Under the pieces are notes generated by a model. The model made no database searches, was not told where the DNA came from, and worked only from the letters and a program-made list of their open reading frames with translations. The position numbers and the translations under genes are program-made. Shown piece by piece: positions 1-10,887 of a DNA stretch of 64,000 bases (within the stretch, counting starts at the first letter, position 1; every line of letters begins with the position of its first letter). Source of the DNA: Bactericera cockerelli (Eukaryota > Arthropoda > Insecta > Hemiptera > Triozidae); NCBI GenBank assembly GCA_024516035.1, contig CM044967.1:11454092-11518091 (forward strand), written 5' to 3'.

Positions 1-155
1 TGGGTAGTTTCGACTTTCAAGTAGAAATCTCAATGGAAAATGTAGATTCAAAATAAAAATCGAGCAATTTGTGACTTTTAACTTTAACCAGTAACACCGA
101 GAAAACAAAACGAGTGTGCTAAGCGTGCTTACTAAAACATACAATGAACTTTATA

Positions 156-1038
156 CAGGGTGAGCATAAAGTCTCACCCCACCCCCCGTATCTCGAAAAT
201 GGTTAAAAATACAAGAAAACGCAAAAACCCATATTCCTTAATTTTAGGGAGATTAATTTTGAGCCAAAAAAAAAATTTGCTTACACGGCCCCAGTCAGGC
301 TGGGCATGGACCAACTTTAAAATCTTAAATAGAATGGTATGTCTTGTGGCATATTGTTTTAAAGGTCTCATCGAGAGAAGTTCATTACAACAAATTTCAG
401 TGAGCTACAACTTACCGTTCTCGAGATACATGATCGGACGTCCTGCGTAATATCCATATATTTTGACCTATAACTCGTTGACCGTAAATTCCAGAAAAAT
501 GAAATTTGTTGATAATAACTTCTCATGGCAAGAACTTTCGAACAACTTAAAACTGGATTTGTTTTTTTCGTTAAATTTTTTCGGGCTTATCGTCCGGCTG
601 GCTGACGAAACCGACCAGAAACTAATATCAACACAGAATGTCGAGTTATAGTTTTTCGACAGGGCTTGTCATAAGAATTTATTATCAACAAATTTCATTT
701 TTCTATAATTTACGGTTAACGAGTTATAGGTCAAAATATATGGATATTACGCAGGACGTTCGACCCTGTATCTCGAGAACGGTAAGTTGTAGCTCACTGA
801 AATTTGTTGTAGTGAACTTCTCTCTATAAGAACTTTAAAACAATGTGCCACAAGACATACCACTTTATTTAAGATTTTAAAGTTTGTCCATGCCCAGCCT
901 GACTGGGGCCGTGTAGGCAAATTTTTTTTGGTTGAAAATTAATCTCCCTAAAAATTAAGGAATATGGGTTTTTGCGTTTTCTTGTATTTTTAGCCATTCT
1001 CGAGATACGGGGTGGGGTGAGACTTTATGCTCACCCTG
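156..1038. mobile_element. Fold-back DNA element with arms of about 375 bp
   Basis: The left arm (about 156-533) returns as the reverse complement at about 664-1038, around a spacer of roughly 130 bp. The ends are CAGGGTGAGCATAAAGTCTC on the left and its complement on the right. The arms differ by scattered substitutions and small indels, so the element is not brand new. No transposase-like protein is visible; the short open frames inside are mirror images of each other. A diverged relative of the arm lies at 55740-55985. The superfamily cannot be assigned from what is visible. Confidence 0.8.
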
Positions 1039-1960
1039 GATAATTTTAACAATCTACTCTAGAAAGATTATTCAAGAACGTTGATTTTAAGAAAAATGTA
1101 CAGTCAAGCGAAAAAAGTTTTTAAACTTAATTAACTTACACTTGGTGAAAAAAAAACAGCCATAAAAATCTTGACAAGTCTTGCTTTTCTAGCTATCAAA
1201 CAAACAAAATTTCAAGTAAATCAGTCAAGTTGTTCCATAGAAAATTATTAGTGTTTTTAACTTGGTTTTTTTATTATACAAATTATAGAAGTACCTGTAG
1301 GTGCCAATCTACCAATCGATAATGACTCGATAAGTTTTTATCGCCAAATGTTGATGATGTCAAGAATACACGAGGAAGAAAGTAGGTACCTACTTAAAGT
1401 CAGCTGTCGAATTGAAGTTTGCTTGTACAAGTATTCACCAGTCAGTCGTCACTAATGAATATGCGGTTCATTACACTGCTACGTGTAGATATTTTTTCTA
1501 CTTGGGTACCGCGCCTCATCCTCGTTTGAAAAAATTGACAGTATTTTTTTTTATTATTATTTATTTATTAATAATAAAAATAATAATAATAATAGGGTAA
1601 GTTAATATGGCAGTAAATTAACTTCTCTGGGTAGTTCGCCATTCTTCAGAAGTTTAATAAGTCAGTCCATTGTCTTTTGATCTTTCTGATCACACAGAAA
1701 TCATAATATTATAATAGAGAATCTATCGATTTAATGGAGGAAACGTGTACAGACCACCACACAGTAGAGTTGTTATGCAATAATTAAAAGAAAGAACCTC
1801 ATAGACTTCTCAATTTCAAAACTTCCTTCTTCAATTATTTCAGAGATGATGATTTTGTCCATCCCACACATGAAGTTATCGTATCTTACGTACCCGACAA
1901 ACAAATAGCATTGCCTCGTATCTACACAGTAAACACTTTAAGAGTAACATGCTTGAAATC
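1039..1960. other. AT-rich intergenic stretch, no gene seen
   Basis: Low-complexity AT-rich sequence with a TTA/AAT-type simple repeat near 1547-1596. No splice-bounded coding-like block was found on either strand. Confidence 0.5.
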
Positions 1961-1961
1961 T

Positions 1962-2135
1962 ACATGCGTGAAAGCTTTCTAACACTCATAATCCCTTAAT
2001 CTCCCTTTCAACTACACACTGATTGGGTTATCAGGGTAATCAACACATACTGATTGGATTAATTGAACGAAATTTGACGATTGAAAGGGAGAATTGGGGA
2101 TTCTGAGAGTGAGAGTACTTTCTGGAAAGACATTC
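1962..2135. repeat. Small fold-back MITE-like repeat
   Basis: The segment from GAAAGCTTTC near 1970 through CTCCCTTTCAA is mirrored by TTGAAAGGGAG through GTACTTTC near 2130, giving imperfect inverted arms of about 45 bp. A related piece appears at about 17845-17905. A poly(T) run follows at 2144-2168. Confidence 0.55.
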
Positions 2136-2140
2136 TCACT

Positions 2141-2169
<29 letters not shown>

Positions 2170-2171
<2 letters not shown>

Positions 2172-3095
2172 TGCTACTGTCTTCAGCTCACATAGAAATA
2201 AGGACTATGTGACGCGATACGTGACAGAATAAATCTGGCTTCTCACACATATTGTTAAAAGTATTCACAGCTGAAATAAATGGTGAATTGAGTAGGTGGC
2301 TTTTATAGGGGCTGGTATGTTAGGGATGTAGAAAAATGTATTGTTAGTGCGTTTTAAGCAAGTATCAGGAATGGCTAATGGCTACTCATCAAAACCACCT
2401 ACATACCATGCGTTTAAAATTAAGAACTGTGGCAAGTAAAACACTTTAGTTTGAGTCGAACTTGCATAATATAGAAATACACTCTCTCGAAAAAATTTAA
2501 TACATTGCCGTTTTAAATAATGGCAAATTCCATTCTGGCTAGTGAATCTATGTGGTTTGTTGGGTAATTCGATTTAAGAGAGATTGAATCTTCTCTTTCC
2601 CCACTAAAATGACTTTCAAACAGTTCAATATGAAATAAGTAAGTCCTATAGTAAGAGTAGAGAAAAGATGTGTTCAGAGGCATAAGTCTTCAGAAATGGT
2701 TTACGTGTATAGTGGCGACTTGAGGGTAGAGAGGCGGTGTTATTGTGGAAGACAGCATCCAGATAATAATTACTATGAAAGATATAATATGAGTACATTA
2801 TAGGTAGGTATCTTATCTTCTTCTATGATTTAGAATATCATGCACTGGTCGCTGAGTAGTCTGAGAGCGGTGCTAAAGACCACGCAAAAAAATTGCTGAT
2901 ACATAATATACACATAGGATGACTTGACACGTTCTAAAACAAATATTCGCACAGTGTATACAGAGTTGGGTATTTCAAGTTGTAAAAAAAATATATTATG
3001 ATGGAGACTGCAATAATATTTTGCGGCATATGCCAACATGAGTGATGATAAATCAACTGTCGGGAACTTGTGTTATACAGCCAGGGCCGGAGACT
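2170..3095. other. Unassigned AT-rich sequence
   Basis: I see no convincing exon, RNA gene or recognisable repeat. The open frame at 2830-3039 (-) has neither splice context nor family resemblance. Confidence 0.4.
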
Positions 3096-3246
3096 TAGGG
3101 CCACATTATGGCCCTAAGGATTAATGTTGCTAAGCCAGACACGCCCTCAAGTCGGAGTTTCAATCAATCACAGCGTACTATAGCCCGAGTTAAGGGATAG
3201 TGTTCACTTAGATAAAATCCAATCCTGTTTTGTAATTCAGCCCTAA
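3096..3246. mobile_element. Fold-back MITE, family P (copy 1)
   Basis: It begins with TTAGGGCCACATTAT and ends with AATCCTGTTTTGTAATTCAG followed by CCCTAA. The middle carries ACGCCCTCAAGTCGGAGTTT. The same end-middle-end layout recurs at 8665-8985, 48338-48750 and 52661-52830. It is non-coding. Confidence 0.65.
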
Positions 3247-3527
3247 GAGTTTATCAGCGTGTAAGGACATTTTAGCAAAATTCTCAAATCAAAGAAGAAA
3301 AATTCATACATTGGGTGAGATCTGAACCAACGGATCCTTGACCTAATATACGCTACCTAGATTATCAGATCGGTGCGATTTAACCACATGACTACCAATG
3401 CATGATTATTATTGATTAAAACTCAGTGATTGAACGAAAAAGATATAGAAAATTATTCATCATGAACGAGTATGAACATAGAATACATGTACTCTTACCA
3501 ATTATTCGATAGTGAAATAAAGCTACC

Positions 3528-3697
3528 ATAATTTTCGACACTTTTTTTTCAACCCTCATAAAAATTTACAAGGAGACATTTTAGAATACCTATCAGAAGA
3601 AAGGTACAAAGGAATACTATCGACTCAGCGATCGCTTGTCTTTTTATTTTCTTAGCGTTTTTTGAGGGTTGGAGAAAAAAAATCCGAAAATTATGGG
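3528..3697. mobile_element. MITE with terminal inverted repeats
   Basis: The left end reads ATAATTTTCG, a T-run, then CAACCCTCA. The right end is its reverse complement (TGAGGGTTG, an A-run, then CGAAAATTAT), enclosing about 100 bp of non-coding sequence. The superfamily was not determined. Confidence 0.6.
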
Positions 3698-4228
3698 CGC
3701 TTTTATTCACTGGTACAGTGGTACATGTGCCTGGTAGCCTCTATCTGTCAATAAAAACTGTTATGTAAGAGAATCCCCTCTCCCCAAGAATACTTTTCTT
3801 CTATAGTAGGTACCTACGTAACGTAACTTACAAAAATATTAATCATGTTGAAAGAAAGGAAATTGAATCTCATAACGCCCCTGATGAAAAGCTCCTGTCA
3901 AATATTTGAGTGTGTGTTTGACATTTGAAAACATGAGTATCGGAACAGATTTCTTTATTTTCTTAGAATTATAGCTGGGTAAACATATCAATATCCCGGC
4001 GAAATGTATAGGAGACGCACATAGTACAAGTATAGTACAATACAATTAACATGCTTAATCCTCCCACAAAACGAGGCTAAATAACTATTGTAAATTGTAA
4101 CCATTTTGTTTTGACACTGTCATATTGATAAACACAGACATTAGACAAGTACATACTTATTAGAACTATAGTTACTGCCGAAATGTTTCAGCAAACACTT
4201 GTCTCTCTTCTTTTCTGTTTCCATGTAA

Positions 4229-4433
4229 ATAATAATAATATCGCCTTATGTATACTGCCCGATTAAGACTAATAAAGTCCCATTATTACAGCAGTAAGCC
4301 CAAGACATATTAGTATGTTTTAAAAATCCCAAATGGGAGGATAACTTGTCATGTCCCGGCTGGGTTTCGAACCCACGACATCTGGAATCTGTGGATTCAC
4401 AGAGTGCCGCCTTTACCACTGAGCTACCGGGAC
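4229..4433 (-). mobile_element. tRNA-derived SINE, family A (full length)
   Basis: Read on the minus strand the head is tRNA-like: GTCCCGGTAGCTCAGTGG (A box), then GGGTTCGAAACCC (B box), closing with a CCGGGAC acceptor half. A body of about 120 bp follows, containing CTGGAATAATGGGACTTT-like and GGCAGTATA motifs, and an (ATT)n tail. The tail matches that of the LINE at 27577-28686, which suggests LINE-dependent mobilisation. Other copies are at 13135-13302, 18490-18690, 18728-18890 and 35588-35650. Confidence 0.85.
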
Positions 4434-5740
4434 AGACATGTAGTCATTGTAGTCTAGAGGTCGACTTTTTTCAACATCTTTCGCAGCAAATCGTGCAATC
4501 CACTAGGTAGGTATGTGATCGCTCAGAGGGTTTGATGGTTTTACTCTGACAATGTCGTTTCTATCATTTCCACTTCACGATGAGGCTCAGGTCTTTTAGG
4601 GTTTTCTTAGTGCATTCCCAGTTCCTCTAATGAAATTTCTTATACATAAAGGTGAGTACAACCCCACCCCCTCCCCACCAAAAAAAAAAATCTTGTATAT
4701 GTAGGTACTAGCTGAAACCGAGAAAACTTAGTTATTACATGAGGGTCAGGGGTGCCCTCCCCCCCTCCCTGAAAAAAATCCTGGATACGGTATTTTTTTT
4801 GTCCTGTAGGTACCTAAAAAACACAAATAGGTAAGTAGCTACTACCATACCAAGAGCAAATAAGAAGCAAAAGATATGAGGGCAAAAAGAAAAATATATA
4901 TGTTTCATCTCAGACATCTTTGAAAGAGTTGTCAGTTGATTAAAAATTAGAATATGAATACAATATTCTGTACTATCTCACTCATTGTATGAGTATGAAG
5001 AGTGATTAGTAGGCACGTAACATTTATTGTAATCTTTTATCCATTATGAAATTAGGATATCATGATCCAATTAATACAGCATGAGGTTTACATGAAGCCA
5101 GTTTCAGGATTAAACCTAGCAGGATTATAATCTAGGAGCAGCTATAATGGAACTGTTACATGTTGCTCTCTTTACCACTCCATTGGCCAGCGGTCGGTAC
5201 AGCAAGAAACACAGTTCAATGGTTTCCATTGAATAACATGACAACAGAAGCAAGGTGAATATGAATATTGAGGAAGTAGAAAACCAAGTCTCTACTGTCT
5301 TTGCTTGAGTGGGTTCTGGTATACTTTGGTTTTGCAATCAGAAGAACCGGGTTCATTGGTCGCTATGGTTAAAATAATTCGGAACAACACCTGTATTTAG
5401 CCTACTTTGAGGGTGGTATTCATTTAAGGATGGGTAAAGAGTTCAACAAGTTAGCACTGGTTTACCTATACACTAATCGCGCTAATACACTTAATCAGTT
5501 CATTGCTCATCCAGCTTTGCTTGGTTACTGGATGACTTTTCACATTAAAAGTTAAAGCTGGCTACAGCTGGAGTGGGGAATGATGATCTCCAGCCAACTT
5601 TATTTCAAAGTTGGCTAGTCTTGAACCACATAATTCTATATGCGATCAACCATCGTGAGGACTTCGACATTTTCTTTATAAGCCATTAAACCCTTGGGAA
5701 ACTGCAAGCTAGCCTGGTTTGTAAGATTTGGCTAGTCAGT
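4434..5740. other. Unassigned sequence between repeats
   Basis: It holds poly(A) and C-rich low-complexity patches near 4665-4790. A 70-aa open frame at 5125-5337 (-) has a hydrophobic middle but no splice sites or family resemblance that I recognise, so it is not called a gene. Confidence 0.35.
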
Positions 5741-5863
5741 TCTTTGTTTATAGTCCTCAAGTGAGACACTGGTCTTCTTCCTGTTTAACGTCCCCCAGCC
5801 AGACAATAAGGGATACATAATATCGCTAGGTATGGACCCTGCACAAAAGGACAAAAGAGCTTT

Positions 5864-5995
5864 AGGGCGGAATTAATAAACGTTTTTGTAATACCTCTAT
5901 AACGCTAAGTCACGGATTGCGTACTGTGTAAGATAGGGACGCTTAGCAAAGACATGTGATACATAATCTGTCTAATGTCTATTAATTCCGCCCCT
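5864..5995. mobile_element. Short MITE, family Q (copy 1)
   Basis: The ends are AGGGCGGAATTAATA and TATTAATTCCGCCCCT in inverted orientation. The interior holds GTAATACCTCTATAACGCTA and GTACTGTGTAAGATAGGGA-type motifs shared with copies at 29072-29200, 35706-35835 and 46750-47002. About 130 bp, non-coding. Confidence 0.75.
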
Positions 5996-6810
5996 AAATT
6001 ATGAATGCTTCTGAAAAATCAAAGTAAAATAGACATTCTAAAAAATTTAAACTAGGCGTTAACCTTTTTTTTTCTTAAATAATAAACGATATCCAAGTTC
6101 AGTGCTGCATAATCTATACATATAAATGAGTTTATAATAAAACAGACTAGTCTGGCGCGATGACCGACCAACAGACAATAGGCACTAGGCACCTACTTTC
6201 GTTCGGTTTTCACACCGACATTGTAGGTATAACGTTATTTACGATGACACAGTTACAAGTGTGGAGGAATAGAACAATGAACGAAGAAGAGGAGGAACCG
6301 TGTTTGTAATTCATTTTGAATTGAAATTCCCATGGCTGTTTCTTAAAAAAAAATCTTATACAGTGTCGGAGTTGAAATGGGTTCTTATTTGACGAATAAC
6401 GTTTTGGTCGTTGACATTTCGACTAGATTTCGGCTAAAAACATGAGGAAGTTTGACTTAACACCTTCTAGATAGCTTAAATACCCCCCGCCCCAAATAAA
6501 AATTTAAAAATAAACGGGGTGTGAGATGAATTACCTAAGTAGTTAATTTAATCATGTTTATTTTATTGATGTAAATAAATTTGCCTTCCCTATTTTCAAT
6601 TTAATGTGAAAAAAACTCCACCAAAATCTGAACCAGAAATGTAAGTGGACACATACATAGGTGATGTAGATATTTTACACAGAGACTTTCACTCAGCGCA
6701 AGAGGGAAGTCTCATTGTGTCAAGTGTCAACCATCAAAGCAGCTCTTTACTTACCTGTGTTTTCTCATAATATTAAAGCAGGTAAAGTTTTTAAAAATAT
6801 AAAGACTCAC

Positions 6811-6937
6811 CATTCAGGATTTCAAACTGGCGATCTTGCAGGTTGCTCGGCTGCTGGAATCCATAGGCTGGCAGCCAGTGGTTGGTTCCGTTCTCCAATT
6901 TCTCCGACCAATCGCTGAACGTGATGTTCTCGCTCAT
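6811..6937 (-). CDS. First coding exon of an unidentified gene (partial)
   Basis: On the minus strand an ATG at 6937-6935 opens 42 codons plus one base, ending at a strong donor (AATG|GTGAGT). The peptide starts MSENITFSDWSEKLENGTNH and continues through WLPAYG and QDRQFEILN. Base composition is markedly GC-richer than the flanks, and the codons look protein-like. There is no signal peptide, but two N-glycosylation sequons (NIT, NGT) sit near the start. That would suit the extracellular N-terminus of a multipass receptor, which is inference only. The downstream exons should lie at lower coordinates. None was recognised in 1-6700, so the next intron may be long and leave the window. The family was not recognised. 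Confidence 0.6.
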
Positions 6938-7670
6938 TTTGAGAAGCACTTCTTTTCAAATTAATTGTTTAAAAAATATGCACTTAGTAAACTAGTTAAT
7001 GTATTTTGTAGCAAAGTAAGTTTTTGCTCATTAAGTAATGGCTAACAGTAAATAATGATAGTCTCATTACTTCTTTTCTTGAAAAAAAAATGAGATGTAG
7101 CTATATCTACTAGGTCTTGTCTTTTATTGAAAAATTGAAAGCATTTATAAATACATAGATATTTTATTAATTTTAAGTGGTTTAACACCAGTTTTATATT
7201 ACATAGAAATTGTCTTTAGTACCAAAGTAAATTACGTACATAAATATGTAGTTCATTACATATGAATTTGAAGTGAATACCTGTAAAATAAATAATAGTA
7301 TACCTACTTAATGTATTTTACTAACTATTACTGAGGATGGTTAATTGGTTGTGATGTTATTAATTAATATTATTCCGTTTAATTTTACTATGGTTTGTAG
7401 TCTAATTTAATTGCATTACCATCCCACTTGTTTTCAATTGTAAGAATGTTTAGCATGTGTTATGGTACTTTGCAGCTGACGAGAAAAATTCAAACGAATT
7501 TATTTAAACATGTAGTGCTTGTCAATTAGGTAATTAAAAAAATAAAATACAAACAATACATGGAGGTACATAATATAGTTATGTTGAATAACTCTGTTGG
7601 AACGTTACAAAACAGAGGGGCATTCTTTTAAACTAGTTCCTAGAGGAGTTTGGTTTGAATTGAAATACCA
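6938..7670. other. Upstream flank of the 6811-6937 exon
   Basis: AT-rich sequence that should include the 5' UTR and perhaps the promoter of the minus-strand gene. No clear TATA box or upstream exon can be picked out. Confidence 0.35.
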
Positions 7671-7878
7671 GGTTGGTTTGGTTTAGGTTGGGTTAGTATT
7701 GGTTTGGGTTGGGTTGGATTGGATTGGATTGGTTTGGTTAGGTTTGGTTTGGGTTGGATTGGTTTGGGTTGGGTTTGGTTTGGATTGGTTTGGTTTGGTT
7801 TGGTTTGAGTTGGGTTGGATTGATTTGGTTTGGTTTGGTTTGCGTTGGGTTGGATTGGTTTGGTTTGGTTTGGTTGGT
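7671..7878. repeat. Degenerate pentamer satellite (TTGGK)n
   Basis: About 200 bp of 5-6 bp units such as GGTTT, GGGTT and GGATT. It produces spurious open frames on both strands, translating as W/G/L-rich or N/Q/T/P-rich peptides. It resembles the arthropod telomere unit TTAGG only loosely. Confidence 0.9.
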
Positions 7879-8329
7879 AGTCTTATTAGGCCTCGTGGTT
7901 AAGATTCGGATTGAGTACATTAGGAAAAGGATGTGACTTCTCACTTGAAGAACAAGAACAACCGACAACTCTCCAAAACTTTGCTTGGAAAAAAACACGA
8001 CTGAATATTTTAATTTTTAAGTTTGTAGGTATTGTATGTAACAAAGCAATGATCAGTACAACCTCTCCTGTACTAAGCCGCAAAGTATCACCTCGATCGA
8101 AGTGCTCCTATTCTTCTTTTTTGAGAAAAAATCTGAGAGAAGAAAGTGAAAACCCTTGGCGCTTTTTTTTTAAACCAAACATAAGTGAATAAAGAATCAA
8201 AGCAAAGAACAAACATGGTACCTACATGTTTTGTACAATGCTGAGGACATTAATTCAGGACTGAAAATCGAGAGGAACGTGATTTTTACAGATAAATTTG
8301 GGGAACTATCGAGTTTATTATTCAAGTTC

Positions 8330-8405
8330 CTCCTTATCTTGGGACTCGAACCTACGACCTCTAGGTTACAAGTCCACCGCCCCATCGATCAAGCTACTGA
8401 GGTCG
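8330..8405 (-). mobile_element. tRNA-derived SINE, family E (fragment)
   Basis: On the minus strand it reads CCTCAGTAGCTTGATCGATG, then AGGTCGTAGGTTCGAGTCCC, a tRNA-like head with A and B boxes. Other family E copies are at 10800-10865, 26225-26345, 37440-37610, 45000-45095, 48765-48907 and 59365-59500. Confidence 0.75.
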
Positions 8406-8460
8406 GTACTACCCTTGACTTTTTGGGGTACAGAAAAAAGTTCAAGTGATACGAGTAGGT

Positions 8461-8550
8461 AGTTCAAACGAGGTCAATAGTCGACACTTTTCTCCAGGTA
8501 CCTGTGTGCTCTAGTTCAAACGAGGTCAACAGTCGACACTTTTCTCCAGA
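8461..8550. repeat. Tandem duplication, 38-bp core, period 52
   Basis: AGTTCAAACGAGGTCAA...AGTCGACACTTTTCTCCAG occurs at 8461-8498 and again at 8513-8550 with one difference. Confidence 0.85.
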
Positions 8551-8664
8551 GTTCCCTCTGCCCAATCAAATCAGTATTGACGTGATCAACCTATTCAAGC
8601 ATATAGCTTTTATAAAATAATACCTGATAATGATAACAATTTTACCTGGCGTACTTGTTAGACC

Positions 8665-8985
8665 GAATAAGTTCACTCTAAATTATGAAACAAGATTAGA
8701 TTAACTAATGCTTCTCTATCCCTTAACACTCCCTCTGGTGGGAATTTCAACCAATCACAGCGCAGTTATATCAGCTGTTAAGTGGCTTTGATTAACAAAT
8801 TCTAGAAATTAAATCCAGTTTCAAAAATCGGCCCCATGTGCAAATTTGTGAAACATGATTAAAGTTAAGATAGACCAGACACGCCCTCAAATCGGAGTTT
8901 CAACCTATCACAGCGCATTATAGCCCGACTTGAGGGACAGTCTGGCTTATCTTAACTTTAATCCTGTTTCATAATTCAGCCCTAA
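8665..8985. mobile_element. Fold-back MITE family P, two adjacent copies
   Basis: The second copy (about 8850-8985) is a clear fold-back: GATTAAAGTTAAGATAGACC on the left mirrors GGCTTATCTTAACTTTAATC on the right, ending CATAATTCAGCCCTAA. The first copy (about 8665-8840) carries the variant middle CTCCCTCTGGTGGGAATTT that is also seen near 48490. Confidence 0.7.
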
Positions 8986-9168
8986 TAGTGATAGATGCTT
9001 CAGAAAACCAATCAAGTATTCGTCACCGTAAAAAACTGTGGCATCCCAATTAAATGTTATAGCTCACTAAACGGTTCTGCTTAGCTCAATTGCTACACAG
9101 TTCTTCCTTCTTCCTGTTTCTTAGAAAGCTTCTTAAATTATAATGTATGGAATTGAGTGGGTGAGTGC

Positions 9169-9170
<2 letters not shown>

Positions 9171-9214
<44 letters not shown>
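9171..9214. repeat. (GA)n microsatellite
   Basis: Uninterrupted GA dinucleotides. Similar tracts lie at about 19348-19370, 52216-52285 and 52446-52480. Confidence 0.95.
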
Positions 9215-9216
<2 letters not shown>

Positions 9217-10241
9217 ACCTCTTCACTTCCTTCTCCTATCGTTAGAATGCATTTCTGCATTTGGTTAATGCCAGAAATCAACTCACAACACATAAGCGAC
9301 GCGATAAAGCGATCAATGCATTTTTGAAATAGTTTTACGACCCAGCCCATAAAACAATTTTAACCTATAAAACTATTTTCTCTCTCCATATGCAGTAATA
9401 AAAACATGTAGAGTTATGACATGGCATGAAGTCATAAAAGCCGTGGAGCGTACAATATTAGTTACGCCGAGTGGTATTGGACCCTGCGGCCCATAGGACC
9501 CCAGCAAAACAATTGAGTTTGAAAGTTTCAATAATAGTTTCCAAATTAAAATAAATAAATAAACAAATAGTGTACAATGTAAATAATAAAATTATTCATG
9601 GCGAAGAAAAACTATTAGAGTTCTGCTTGTGATTCTTCTCCTTTTGCACCAATGTGAGGATTGTGAGGGTAGAAAGGTGAGACTAAAAAGTCCCTTTATT
9701 TCAGCAGTCTAAGCAAGGTCTTATTTATTTTCAAATTTAAACATACATTTTGTACAGATACAGGGTAGATGTTATTTTGGTTTTGGGTACGTGAAAACTG
9801 AACATTGATTCCCAGCTCTTTTTTTCTCAAAGGTAATCCGTCATTTTTGTGGTTGGACATGTAGACCTTGTGCAGTAACCCATTCTAGAATTAAGTTTTT
9901 TTTTTTTTTTTAGTGATTCATTTTATTCGACGAAAAGTAAAATTACCAACTAAACCGATTAATTGGCAAAAGTAAACAGTTTTTCTCTGACTTTTGTTAT
10001 ACTCTGTATTAAAAAAAAAAAAAAACACAAAAAAAAATTGCTTTAACAATCAGTTGGATGAGTCTGTCTTAAATATGTTTGATGCCACGTACCTTTTGAT
10101 GTTAAGCCACCCTGTATACGGTAAATATGACCACAGTATCGGATAACATCAATTAAAATCAGAGAGCAGGTAGTGTGAAATGAGGGCTGCGGATGTAAAA
10201 AAAAAAAAAAAATGAAACTGATGAACTAGTTGAATTTTCAG

Positions 10242-10281
10242 ACTATCGCCTCTCAGACGATGGGACCACCATTGGCAGAAA
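10242..10281 (+). other. Candidate 40-bp microexon, unsupported by family
   Basis: Sequence with above-average GC is bounded by a good acceptor (GAATTTTCAG) and a consensus donor (GAAA|GTAAGT). All three frames are open; one reads YRLSDDGTTIGRK. No partner exon was found. It could equally be chance. Confidence 0.2.
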
Positions 10282-10887
10282 GTAAGTCAACGAATGCTAA
10301 CACAATGATTTCGATGTGGTGGTCAATTATCTATCAGTACAGCTTGAGAACCCCTGATTACAGAACTGTTGAGCTGAGTTGGCATTGGCAAAGAGAAAAA
10401 TGTGATGTAATTTGATTTCAATGGAAAAACACATGAGTACGCAGACTATGCTTGTACCAGTATCGCTTGCACACAACTGTTAGTAGACTATTAGAAATAA
10501 TGGTCATAACACTTACATATTTCAATATGTATTCAATTACATATTTCAACAGTCAAATCTATTCATAAGCATATTTTGTATTCTCGATTGAATATTTATA
10601 AAAAGGATGCTCCAGAACATATAAAATGATGCTCCTTATAAAATTGAGCGACTTTTTGTGTTATTATAAGGCTGGATGACTGATTGTAAGGATTGTATGT
10701 CATTTAGTATCTCTTCTAATTTTGGGGCCAAAATGCACGTATCTTTAAGTTTTGGTCTAGGGATTGTATCACACGAATTACTTAGACTCACCTTTCTAAT
10801 ATTTGCCGTGCCTGGGACTCGAACCACTAAATTTAAGGTTATGAGTACGCCGCCTTATCAATCAAGATACAGAATAATAATAAAAAA

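Noticed and set aside
160..1020. Several 60-96 codon open frames
   Set aside because: They lie in mirrored positions in the fold-back arms and have no protein-like character.
7699..7998. Overlapping W/G/L-rich and N/Q/T/P-rich proteins
   Set aside because: They are translations of a pentamer repeat.
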